A stretch of 64,000 bases of DNA from Brevibacillus choshinensis (GTDB taxonomy: Bacteria > Bacillota > Bacilli > Brevibacillales > Brevibacillaceae), in assembly GCF_016811915.1 (NCBI RefSeq), contig NZ_CP069127.1, forward strand, positions 5,602,501 to 5,666,500, read 5' to 3'. The notes under the pieces are model-generated. The model was given only the letters and a program-made list of their open reading frames with translations. It did not search any database and was not told the origin of the DNA. The translations under genes and the position numbers were made by a program. Shown piece by piece: positions 51,413-59,515 of this stretch; positions within the stretch are counted from its first letter, which is position 1; every line of letters begins with the position of its first letter.

Positions 51413-52597
51413 TTACGCCTGTGACAATCCTTCGTCCAGAGCCGCTATCGCCTGCTTCACTTCCGCTTCTGTCGTGATAAAGGACGGAAGCAATCGAACG
51501 ACATTCGGCCCTGCCATCAGCAGGATGACGCCTTTTTTTTCTCGTGCATAATTGACTGCAGCCGCAGCCGTAATCGAGAGCTCTACCCCGAGCAGCAGGC
51601 CTTTTCCGCGAACCGTTACCACTTTGTCTGGATGCGCTGCTTTTAGCTGCGTGAGCTCCTGAATCAGCAGCTCATGGACCTTTGCCACTTTATCCAGAAT
51701 GGCTTCTTGTTCCATGGTATCGAGCGTCGCAATGCCCGCTGTCGCAGCCAACGGATTGCCGCCAAAAGTGGTTCCGTGCGTACCGGGAGCGAATGCTTCC
51801 GCCACTTCTTTGGTCGCGACCACCGCTCCGATCGGGAATCCGCTGCCCAAACCTTTTGCCAGCGAGATCGCATCCGGCTTCACTCCATACTGCTGGAAAG
51901 CGAACCAGGTGCCTGTGCGGCCGATTCCCGTTTGAATTTCATCCACCAGCAGGAGCAGGCCATGCGCATCGCATAATTCACGCAAACCTTTTACGAAGGC
52001 ATCTCCCGCCGGATGGACCCCGCCCTCGCCTTGAATCAGCTCCAGCATGATCGCGCACGTCTTGTCGGTGACAGCGGACTTTACTGCTTCCAAATCGTTG
52101 TAAGGCACGGTGACAAAGCCTTGTGGCAACGGGGCAAACCCATCCTTCACCTTGTCTTGGCCAGTCGCCGTCAAAGTCGCCAGTGTACGTCCGTGGAACG
52201 ACTGCTCAAACGTGATGATCTCAAAGCGTTCCGTCCCTTTTACTTTTTGCGCATAACGGCGGGCCAGCTTGATCAATCCCTCGTTTGCCTCCGCCCCGCT
52301 GTTGCAGAAGAAAGCCTGATCCAATCCGGACAGACGGCTCAGCTTTTCAGCCAGGATTCCTTGCTGGGGTACGTGCACCAGGTTGGAGCAATGCCACAGC
52401 GTATCCAGCTGTTCATGCAGCTTGGCTGTCACTTTTGGCGGGACATGCCCCAGTGAGGTAACGGCGATGCCGGAAGTAAAATCGAGATACTGGTTGCCCT
52501 GATCATCCCAGACCTGGTTGCCTTGGCCTTTGACCAGACTGATGGGCCATCTTGCATAGTTATTCATGAGATGAAATGGTGCTGCTACTGTACTCAT
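51413..52597 (-). CDS. argD: Acetylornithine aminotransferase
   Basis: 394-residue class III PLP enzyme that converts N-acetylglutamate semialdehyde to N-acetylornithine. The PLP lysine is in SLAKGLGSGFPIGA, preceded by LLLVDEIQTGIGRTG. GGAGGGATAGGGA precedes the ATG, 13 nt after argB. Confidence 0.96.
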   Translation of the reverse strand: MSTVAAPFHLMNNYARWPISLVKGQGNQVWDDQGNQYLDFTSGIAVTSLGHVPPKVTAKLHEQLDTLWHCSNLVHVPQQGILAEKLSRLSGLDQAFFCNSGAEANEGLIKLARRYAQKVKGTERFEIITFEQSFHGRTLATLTATGQDKVKDGFAPLPQGFVTVPYNDLEAVKSAVTDKTCAIMLELIQGEGGVHPAGDAFVKGLRELCDAHGLLLLVDEIQTGIGRTGTWFAFQQYGVKPDAISLAKGLGSGFPIGAVVATKEVAEAFAPGTHGTTFGGNPLAATAGIATLDTMEQEAILDKVAKVHELLIQELTQLKAAHPDKVVTVRGKGLLLGVELSITAAAAVNYAREKKGVILLMAGPNVVRLLPSFITTEAEVKQAIAALDEGLSQA

Positions 52598-52610
52598 TCC
52601 CTATCCCTCC

Positions 52611-53411
52611 TTATTGTGGCTGCTTGGCATTCATCCGAACAGTCGTGCCAGCTGCCTCATCGCTGACGACAGCCAAAAGGTCCTCGGCTGTCCCTCGGCA
52701 AATGACGACCTGATTGACACCTTGCCCCAAAGAATCCAAAGCCGCCTGAACCTTCGGAATCATTCCGCCAGTGATGATGCCATCTGCTATCATCTGTCCG
52801 ATTTCTTCTGCACTTGTCTCCTGTACCAGAGACTTGCTGCCATCCGGCTGTGGACGCAGGATGCCTGGAACGTCGGTCACCATGACCAGCTTTTCTGCCG
52901 ACAGCGCTGCCGCCACCGCTCCTGCTGCAATATCTGCATTGACGTTAAACGCATCCGCTCCATCCAGACTGACAGACAACGGAGCGATGACCGGTACGTA
53001 GCCTTGGTTTAGAATGGCCAGTGGTATCGTGGTATCCGCCTGCTTCACTTCACCGACCCAGCCCAGCGGTTTTGCCGTCTTTTCTGCGATCAGTGTCTGT
53101 CCATCGATCCCGCTGACTCCCCACGCTTTCGCTCCTGCTTGTGTCAGCTTTCGCACCAGCGCCTTGTTGATGCTCCCGCACAGCACCATCTCCACCACGC
53201 GCAGGGTATCTTCGCATGTCACCCGCAATCCCTCAACGAACTGGGGAGTGATCTGCACCCGATCCAGCATGCCGTTAATGGCAGGGCCCCCGCCGTGGAC
53301 GATGACGATCTGCTTGCCCTCTGCCTGCAGCTTGGCGATGGCCCCAAAGAAGGTATCCGGCAGCTGATCCATCGTAGAGCCGCCGCATTTGATGACTACG
53401 ATTCCTTGCAT
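52611..53411 (-). CDS. argB: Acetylglutamate kinase
   Basis: 266-residue amino-acid kinase, N-terminus VVIKCGGSTMDQLP, substrate loop VIVHGGGPAINGML and C-terminal GGMIPKVQAALDSL. It lacks the N-terminal arginine-sensing helix of feedback-inhibited forms, so control is probably transcriptional. GAGGAGGAGAGCG precedes the ATG, 15 nt after argC. In B. subtilis argJ lies between argC and argB; here it is missing. Confidence 0.96.
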   Translation of the reverse strand: MQGIVVIKCGGSTMDQLPDTFFGAIAKLQAEGKQIVIVHGGGPAINGMLDRVQITPQFVEGLRVTCEDTLRVVEMVLCGSINKALVRKLTQAGAKAWGVSGIDGQTLIAEKTAKPLGWVGEVKQADTTIPLAILNQGYVPVIAPLSVSLDGADAFNVNADIAAGAVAAALSAEKLVMVTDVPGILRPQPDGSKSLVQETSAEEIGQMIADGIITGGMIPKVQAALDSLGQGVNQVVICRGTAEDLLAVVSDEAAGTTVRMNAKQPQ

Positions 53412-53426
53412 CCGCTCTCCTCCTCC

Positions 53427-54470
53427 CTATGGGAACACCGGCACGAGTGGCAGTCCGGCTTTCTCTGGCAATTGGAACATGACGTTCATATTTTGAATCG
53501 CTTGACCTGCTGCACCTTTGACCATGTTGTCAATGACGGACAAAATAACGACTCTGCTCGTGCGTTCATCCACATGAACGGCGATATCGCAGTAGTTGGA
53601 TCCGAGCACCTCTTTGGTATGCGGATGACTGCCTGCAGGGCGTACCCGTACGAACGCTTTATCTGCGTACGTCGCTTCAAACAGCTCCTGAGCCTGCTGC
53701 TGGGACACCCCTGCCTCCAGCTGCCCGTAAGCGGTTACCAGGATTCCGCGCGTCATGGGAACCAGGTGAGGTGTAAACTGGACAAAGGACTCCACTCCGG
53801 ACTGCTTCGCCAGCTCCTGCTCGATTTCCGGCGTGTGCTGGTGCTTGGCTACTTTGTATGCATGTATGCTTTCATTGATTTCGCTGTAGTGAACCCCCAT
53901 CGACATGCCTCGTCCCGCTCCGGATACACCCGATTTGGCGTCGACGATCCAGCTGCCTGGTTTTACCCATCCGCTCCGCATCATCGGGATCAATGCAAGC
54001 AGGGTTGCTGTTGGATAGCATCCAGGGTTGGCTACGAGAGAGGCGCCCGCTACCTGCTCTTGATTCCATTCGGTCAAACCATACACCGCTTTTTGCACCC
54101 ACTCGACCGGTGCCGGTTCGCGTTTGTACCAGCTGCGGTAAGCATCCCCGCTCTCCAAACGGAAATCTCCGGACAGGTCGATTACTTTTGCTCCGCCGAG
54201 CTCCATCAATTGCGGGGAAAGCCCAGCGCTCACCCCTGCCGGCGTCGCCAGAAAAACGACATCGTTATCCACGCTCATGCTTTTCGCTTCAATAGGCGAC
54301 AGAGTGGGCAGACCCAGTCCGGACACATGAGGAAATGTTTTTTCCAGCGACTCCCCCTCCGCTGAGCTAGAATACAAATTGGCAATTCGAACCTCTGGAT
54401 GACCCGCCAGCAGACGTATCAACTCCGCACCGCCGTAACCGGTAGCCCCAACGATCCCGACCCGAATCAT
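53427..54470 (-). CDS. argC: N-acetyl-gamma-glutamyl-phosphate reductase
   Basis: 347-residue NADPH-dependent reductase. Nucleotide-binding loop GIVGATGYGGAELIRLL at the N-terminus, catalytic Cys in VANPGCYPTATLLALIP, and the GVSGAGRGMS loop. GGGGAGAGATCT precedes the ATG. First gene of argCBD, behind an arginine box. Confidence 0.97.
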   Translation of the reverse strand: MIRVGIVGATGYGGAELIRLLAGHPEVRIANLYSSSAEGESLEKTFPHVSGLGLPTLSPIEAKSMSVDNDVVFLATPAGVSAGLSPQLMELGGAKVIDLSGDFRLESGDAYRSWYKREPAPVEWVQKAVYGLTEWNQEQVAGASLVANPGCYPTATLLALIPMMRSGWVKPGSWIVDAKSGVSGAGRGMSMGVHYSEINESIHAYKVAKHQHTPEIEQELAKQSGVESFVQFTPHLVPMTRGILVTAYGQLEAGVSQQQAQELFEATYADKAFVRVRPAGSHPHTKEVLGSNYCDIAVHVDERTSRVVILSVIDNMVKGAAGQAIQNMNVMFQLPEKAGLPLVPVFP

Positions 54471-54511
54471 AGATCTCTCCCCTTCTCCAACGAATGTTCT
54501 GTATTTTTATA

Positions 54512-54535
54512 CATGAATAATAATAAAAATTCATG
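54512..54535. promoter_or_regulatory. Arginine box at the argC promoter
   Basis: CATGAATAAT-AATA-AAAATTCATG is an extended palindrome matching the AhrC/ArgR consensus. On the minus strand TATAAA follows it as a -10 element (about 54506-54511). This is the strongest of the three arginine operators in the window. Confidence 0.85.
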
Positions 54536-54562
54536 GAGAATACAACCCTAAAAACCTGCAGA

Positions 54563-54595
54563 AATAGAAAAAGCGCCCGATCGAATCGGACGCTT
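54563..54595 (-). terminator. Terminator of cccB
   Basis: AAGCGTCCGA and TCGGGCGCTT form a 10-bp stem (one mismatch) with TTTCTATTTC following on the minus strand, 17 nt after the stop codon. Confidence 0.8.
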
Positions 54596-54611
54596 CCCTC
54601 TGAAAAACCGT

Positions 54612-55001
54612 TTATTTCTTATCCGCCAGCCATGCAGCCAGCGTCTCGGCATCGGCACCTTTTACCAAGCCTGGAGGCATGGCACCTTTACCTTTATTCA
54701 ATATTTCCAAGATCTGATCCTTGTTCAATTGCGAACCGACTTTTTGCAGGTTCGGACCTACTGCGCCTTCCAGCGTTTGACCGTGGCATCCTGCGCATGT
54801 GTTCTTGAACAGTGCCTCAGCGGTTGCGGCGTCGTAGCTACCCGATGGAGCAGTCGTGGACGGCGTTTCCGTTGCTGGGGTTTGCGTTGCAGGGGTTTGC
54901 GACGGCTGATTGGCTGGCGGCTGTGTAGTCTTAGCTCCGCCACAGGCACTTAGCGAGAATACGAGTACAGCCGCAACCACAGAAAGGGATAAACGTTTCA
55001 T
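54612..55001 (-). CDS. cccB: Small membrane-anchored cytochrome c (CccB-like, c551)
   Basis: 129 residues. Lipobox VFSLSAC at the N-terminus implies a lipid anchor, followed by a Pro/Thr-rich linker (about 27-55) and a cytochrome c domain with haem motif CAGCH and probable axial Met in GAMPPGLVKG. It should shuttle electrons to a terminal oxidase on the outer face of the membrane. AAAGGAGGAAACAGCCC precedes the ATG. In B. subtilis cccB neighbours ftsE; here about 20 kb separate them. Confidence 0.9.
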   Translation of the reverse strand: MKRLSLSVVAAVLVFSLSACGGAKTTQPPANQPSQTPATQTPATETPSTTAPSGSYDAATAEALFKNTCAGCHGQTLEGAVGPNLQKVGSQLNKDQILEILNKGKGAMPPGLVKGADAETLAAWLADKK

Positions 55002-55083
55002 GGGCTGTTTCCTCCTTTACTAGATAATTCTTCGCTAAGTATGCCTCATGCGCCCCAAACTCATTCCTTTGGAACAAAGGAAG

Positions 55084-55353
55084 TTAAGGCAGCGGGAACT
55101 CCAGCGGGCTCCATTCGCGCAGCTCCAGTGTACGGGCGCCTTCCGCCACCACTGGATCCGCTTCCGCCAACCCTCTGGCCTCTTCCAGAGAAGCCGCTTT
55201 GTAAATCACGAGTCCGCCTTCCTTATCGGTGAAAGGACCCGCCATGAATACCTTATCCTGCTTGTACAGTTCATTGAGATACTCCAGATGTGCTGGTCTT
55301 ACTTTTGCGTTCAGCTCTTGATCGATGATCGGCAAAAAGGCTGCATACAGCAT
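55084..55353 (-). CDS. YciI family protein
   Basis: 89-residue alpha/beta ferredoxin-like protein. Typical YciI features are RPAHLEYLNELYKQDKVFMA, GPFTDKEGGLVIYKAASLEEA and a C-terminal LELREWSPL. The family is of uncertain function; some members are muconolactone-isomerase-like. AAAGGAGAGAGCC precedes the ATG. It probably stands alone. Confidence 0.85.
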   Translation of the reverse strand: MLYAAFLPIIDQELNAKVRPAHLEYLNELYKQDKVFMAGPFTDKEGGLVIYKAASLEEARGLAEADPVVAEGARTLELREWSPLEFPLP

Positions 55354-55451
55354 GTGGCTCTCTCCTTTTAACTAGTCAATTTATTCGCAATCCTTCTATC
55401 AAGGTACCACTTTGCGGACAAACGGGTAAACCTTTTTATACGCTAATTTTC

Positions 55452-55850
55452 TTACGCTCTTCTGTCCGGTCCTGGCTCTACGAATTGCAACAGCTCACGG
55501 TCCGGGCCGTAGAAAAAGATCGTTCTGCCCCCATCCAGCGACGGGTTAGGCGTTTCGGTCTTAAACTCAATTCCTTTTTCTCGATAATGGTTGATCGCCT
55601 CATCGATATCATCTACCGTAAACGCCAAGTGGTTGACGAGGCCCTGCTCGGAGTAATCGCCCATCGGCGTCAAATCGCGAATCAGCTCGATCTCAAAGCC
55701 TGGCTGATTGTCATGGTACAAAAATGTCATCTCCCGAATCGGTGATTGCCCTCTCAGACGCACCTGGTAACCAAACATCTCTTGGTAAAACGCAATCGAC
55801 CTGTCCATTTCGGTAACAATCATCGCTACGTGCTCCGCTTTTCTTATCAT
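55452..55850 (-). CDS. VOC family (glyoxalase/dioxygenase fold) protein
   Basis: 132 residues with two beta-alpha-beta-beta-beta modules. Potential metal ligands are His in AEHVAMIVTEMDRS, Glu in GFEIELI, His in VNHLAFTVDDID and Glu in DRELLQFVEPG, all in the places expected for an active glyoxalase-type metal centre. The substrate is unknown; a lactoylglutathione-lyase-like role is one option. GGAGGAGATGGGGAC precedes the ATG. Confidence 0.87.
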   Translation of the reverse strand: MIRKAEHVAMIVTEMDRSIAFYQEMFGYQVRLRGQSPIREMTFLYHDNQPGFEIELIRDLTPMGDYSEQGLVNHLAFTVDDIDEAINHYREKGIEFKTETPNPSLDGGRTIFFYGPDRELLQFVEPGPDRRA

Positions 55851-55918
55851 GTCCCCATCTCCTCCTTGACGCTTGTCTGTTTCATTCGAATTTTATCATT
55901 CCCAGCGATCCCTTTGCA

Positions 55919-55950
55919 CAAAAAAACGGCATGGAATCCTCCATGCCGTT
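55919..55950 (-). terminator. Terminator of prfB
   Basis: AACGGCATGGA and TCCATGCCGTT form an 11-bp stem with a 4-nt loop followed by TTTTT on the minus strand, 12 nt after the prfB stop. Confidence 0.92.
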
Positions 55951-55962
55951 GTCGCGCTCTGA

Positions 55963-57076
55963 TTAGCGATTGATTTGCGCTCGCAAATAACCGTCAATGA
56001 AGACGTCAATCTCCCCATCCATGACCGCTTGCACATTGCCCACTTCTACGTTGGTGCGGTGGTCCTTGACCAGACTGTACGGGTGGAAGACGTACGAACG
56101 AATCTGGCTGCCCCATGCGATGTCTTTCTGTTCGCCCTGAATGGCTGCCATCGTTTTTTCCTGCTCTTCGCGTTTGCGCTCAAACAGTCGTGCTGTCAGC
56201 ATTTTCATTGCACGCTCGCGGTTTTTGATCTGAGAACGCTCTGTTTGACACGTCACGACGATTCCCGAAGGCAAGTGGGTAATCCGAACGGCGGAGTCAG
56301 TCGTGTTGATGTGCTGTCCACCTGCACCACTGGAACGATACGTGTCAATCTTGAGGTCTTCCGAACGAATGTCTACCGAGTTGTCGTCTTCAATCTCCGG
56401 CAGGACGTTGCAGGAGACAAAGGACGTGTGACGGCGTCCGGAAGCGTCAAATGGTGAAATCCGTACGAGTCGGTGGACCCCCTTTTCTGATTTTAGGTAC
56501 CCGTACGCATTGTGCCCTTTAATCAACAGCGTCACGCTTTTTACGCCCGCTTCGTCACCAGGCAAATAGTCCAGAGTTTCTACTTTAAAGCCTTTGGCAT
56601 CGCCCCAGCGTGTATACATGCGCAGGAGCATGGACGCCCAATCCTGAGATTCCGTACCACCCGCTCCAGGGTGCAGCTCCAGGATCGCATTGTTCTTATC
56701 GTACTGATCACTCAGCAAGAGCTCCAGCTCAAAGCTCTCAAACGCTTTTTTCAGCTCTTGGGTGCTGTCATACAAATCCGGAATAAGGGACTGTTCCCCT
56801 TCTTCGATAACCAGCTCGAGCATCAGCTGCAGGTCATCGTATTGGGAATCCAGCTTGCCCATCGTCTCCACGAGGCTTCTTACCGCGTTCAGTTCACTGA
56901 TTGTCTTTTGCGCTGCATCGTTGTCGTCCCAGAAGTCGGGTGCCAGCATGCGCTCTTCCAGTTCACCAATCCGCTCCTGTTTTACTGGGAGGTCAAAGAG
57001 ACCCCCTGATATCTGCTAAACGCTTAGCCATACTGGACATCTCTTGTTTGATGTCCGCAATATCGATTAATGCCAT
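55963..57076 (-). CDS. prfB: Peptide chain release factor 2 (programmed +1 frameshift)
   Basis: Release factor for UGA and UAA. The first 27 codons start at the ATG 57076 (AAGGTGA upstream) with MALIDIADIKQEMSSMAKRL and reach an in-frame TGA at 56993-56995; a +1 shift at CTT joins the main frame, giving about 370 residues. The peptide-hydrolysis motif GGQ is in SGAGGQHINT, and the anticodon-like SPF is in VRISPFDASG. The ATG at 56949 is only an internal methionine of the main frame. The order secA-(...)-prfB resembles B. subtilis. Confidence 0.97.
56992..57007 (-). other. prfB recoding site (Shine-Dalgarno-like stimulator and slippery CTT TGA C)
   Basis: The minus strand reads AGG GGG TCT CTT TGA C, the canonical autoregulatory frameshift signal: an internal Shine-Dalgarno sequence 3 nt before CTT, and a stop TGA followed by C. 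When RF2 is scarce the ribosome slips +1 and makes full-length RF2. Confidence 0.95.
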
Positions 57077-57192
57077 GTTGCGAATCACCTTCTCTTCCTT
57101 AAGCTATGTTTATTGTATCGTAATTTGCCAGATCCGCAACCTGACAGAGTGCCAAGCAGGGGGAAGGTGATTCATTTTCTATATGGGCCCTT

Positions 57193-57657
57193 TCATCCTC
57201 CGGTCAAGTTTGGCGGCGAGGGCGAGGAGCGGAAGTCTCGAATTTCGCGAGAGGGTGCCGATTTCACTTGGGGAGCACTGACCAGCGTAAGATGTGTGCC
57301 TCGCGATTCAGTCGTTCGTTTTCGCGCTTTTGTATTCTTATTCACTTTCTTGTATGGATAATTCAATCCAGCTGCTCCTTCTTTATGCCCCTGATCGATC
57401 ATGGCCTTGGGATCGACGAGCAATGCGTTCATCCAGAGCGGCTGCGGGATTTCCGAAACGAGTCGTTCTTCCGGAAATACCGGGTCTCGCGCTGTAAATA
57501 CTTCTATTTGGGTGTCTTCGGTTTTATCTTTTTCTCCATGAATGATTTGTAAGGATCTATTTTCTTTTCCTACCCGCAGCACAGCTTTCAGTGTCACGGC
57601 GATGCGTTCCAGGATATTCACTGCTTGTATGCCCATCACGTTGACTGTCGTCTTCAT
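57193..57657 (-). CDS. Hypothetical protein
   Basis: 154 codons with GGGGGA 7-9 nt before the ATG. The N-terminal half (MKTTVNVMGIQAVNILERIA, then VTLKAVLRVGKENRSL) looks like a small folded domain; the C-terminal 50 residues are basic, Ser/Pro-rich and probably disordered. No family was recognised. An overlapping frame starts 8 nt upstream (ATG AAC AAT), which makes the exact start uncertain. No RNA gene or repeat was recognised in the upstream stretch 57658-57841. Confidence 0.55.
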   Translation of the reverse strand: MKTTVNVMGIQAVNILERIAVTLKAVLRVGKENRSLQIIHGEKDKTEDTQIEVFTARDPVFPEERLVSEIPQPLWMNALLVDPKAMIDQGHKEGAAGLNYPYKKVNKNTKARKRTTESRGTHLTLVSAPQVKSAPSREIRDFRSSPSPPNLTGG

Positions 57658-57841
57658 TGTTCATTCCCCCGTCATCGTGTATTTGGAAAAGTGTTGTACT
57701 TACGATTCTATGGTTTTTTGAAAGGATTTCCACTAGAATCGTTCGATGGCATTTTCCAGTGTTAGACAAATCGACGGAGCGATGCCGACGAGGAACAAAG
57801 GAATGGGACGAACGCTGTCTAGCAGGCAGGAATCAGGGCAG

Positions 57842-57876
57842 AAAAAAACCTCTGAGTTCACATGCTCAGAGGTTCT
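57842..57876 (-). terminator. Terminator of the subtilase gene
   Basis: AACCTCTGAG and CTCAGAGGTT form a 10-bp stem with an 8-nt loop followed by TTTTT on the minus strand, 10 nt after the stop codon. Confidence 0.92.
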
Positions 57877-57886
57877 AGCCGTATCA

Positions 57887-59326
57887 TCAATCTTCGAGTG
57901 CCTCAAAAATGTTAGCCTCACCCGCGCCGAAGTACTTATCTTGACCTTTTTTCCCATAATCTACTGCTGTCTTCCGGATTAATGCTGCCACCTGTGCCGG
58001 GCTGTAATTCGGATGCTCGGATTTGATGACTGCAGCGATTCCAGCCACTTTTGGAGCTGCCATCGACGTTCCATGCATATAGGCATATCCCTTTAGATTG
58101 GAGGTAAAATACGGCGGAAGGTAGGTTGGCCATGTCGACAACGCACGGTAGCGGAAATCACGCTTATCGAGGTAGTCACCTTTCGGGTCTTCCCGATAAA
58201 GGGCGTCGTATTCTGGACCGTTGTCTCCGCCTGGCGCGGCGATGTCGATCGGATTGCCATAATTGGAATAAAACGCGATTTGATCCTTTGACCATTCATT
58301 GGAGGAAGACACCGTAATGACTCCTGGGAGCTGAGCAGGGACAACCCGGGAAGGCCCTTTGATATCCAATCCATAGGTGTCCTTCCAATATTCCTGCATG
58401 TCGTGCAAACTGCCCAGATCCCTCGAATCATTTCCGGCAGCAACGACTACTGTCACGCCCTTCTTAACGGCATATTGAACAGCCCGTTTATACGCCACGA
58501 TGGAAGCAGAATCACCCTTTTCTCCATAATTCTGCGCCATCCAACGCCAGCCGCCCAGGGACATGTTCACTACGTCCACCTTGTCATTTGCCGCAGCTAC
58601 CAGCGCATCCGTGATCCAGGATTGCTGCGCTCCGCCTGTCGCTCCGAATACTCGGTATGCGCGGACCGTCAGCTTAGGTCCAATCCCCAACACCTTGCCA
58701 TCCGCTGCGATGGTACCAGCAACATGGGTGCCATGGCCGTTTTCATCCCACGCGTCATCTGTTCCCGGCACAAACGTCTTGCTGCCTTTCTCATCTGCAT
58801 TTTTCTTCAAATCCGGATGATCAAAATCCAATCCGGTATCAATGATCCCGACGACCGTATCTGAATCTCCTTTGCTAATTTCATGCGAGTCAAAATCATG
58901 GGTCACCCGTTTCACATCCCACTGCAAATCGTGGTAATTTTGATCCGGGTCATCCCAGTCAGGCTGTGGAATGTCCGTAATCGGCTGGCCATCCGCTGCT
59001 TCTGGGTCCTCTTCGTCCAAGTGGATTTCCAGTTCTTCCTCCGCAGCGAGTACATCAGTGGATTCACGAAGCTTGTCCAAAAAGTTAGGATCATCCGAGC
59101 TGGCCGACACGATCCCAATCTCCTCAACCACCGTCTCAACCTCTCCACCTGCATCTTCAATCTGCTCTTCGAAATCATTTGGCAAATTGTCTTTCTTGAA
59201 AGCGATCAGGTAAGACGTCTCCTTGCTCTTCCCAAGTACAGGTGCTTGCACAGCAGAAAGCACGGTGGCCATCAGGCCTACCACCAACGTGGAATTCAAA
59301 AGGACAAGCTTGAGTGATTTTTTCAA
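57887..59326 (-). CDS. Secreted subtilisin-family serine protease
   Basis: 479 residues. Signal peptide about 1-33 (LVLLNSTLVVGLMATVLSA), an acidic inhibitor-like propeptide (about 38-125), and an S8 catalytic domain with Asp in VGIIDTGLDFDHPD, His in DENGHGTHVAG, the oxyanion Asn in VVVAAGND and Ser in HGTSMAAPKVAG. It resembles lantibiotic-leader-processing or extracellular house-keeping subtilases, but no lantibiotic gene is present. The TTG start at 59326 follows GAAGGGAGAATG. Confidence 0.93.
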   Translation of the reverse strand: MKKSLKLVLLNSTLVVGLMATVLSAVQAPVLGKSKETSYLIAFKKDNLPNDFEEQIEDAGGEVETVVEEIGIVSASSDDPNFLDKLRESTDVLAAEEELEIHLDEEDPEAADGQPITDIPQPDWDDPDQNYHDLQWDVKRVTHDFDSHEISKGDSDTVVGIIDTGLDFDHPDLKKNADEKGSKTFVPGTDDAWDENGHGTHVAGTIAADGKVLGIGPKLTVRAYRVFGATGGAQQSWITDALVAAANDKVDVVNMSLGGWRWMAQNYGEKGDSASIVAYKRAVQYAVKKGVTVVVAAGNDSRDLGSLHDMQEYWKDTYGLDIKGPSRVVPAQLPGVITVSSSNEWSKDQIAFYSNYGNPIDIAAPGGDNGPEYDALYREDPKGDYLDKRDFRYRALSTWPTYLPPYFTSNLKGYAYMHGTSMAAPKVAGIAAVIKSEHPNYSPAQVAALIRKTAVDYGKKGQDKYFGAGEANIFEALED

Positions 59327-59440
59327 CGGACATTCTCCCTTCGGTAAATTAACTTTTACTTATATCATTGTAGGGATTTCCAATATCTTGCTCCAGAAAA
59401 ATCGTTCGATGTGTTTCTGCACCAATGGACAAAAAGACGC

Positions 59441-59489
59441 AAAAAAACATCCCTTCCTACAGATCCAGGCTGTTGAAGAAGGGATGTTT
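59441..59489 (-). terminator. Terminator of secA
   Basis: AAACATCCCTTC and GAAGGGATGTTT form a 12-bp stem with a 21-nt loop followed by TTTT on the minus strand, 27 nt after the secA stop. Confidence 0.9.
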
Positions 59490-59515
59490 GACGAATCACG
59501 CGTCTTTTATTTGTG

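Noticed and set aside
57887..59326. Lantibiotic biosynthesis locus around the subtilase
   Set aside because: The protease resembles leader-processing subtilases, but no LanM/LanBC, transporter or precursor gene is nearby.
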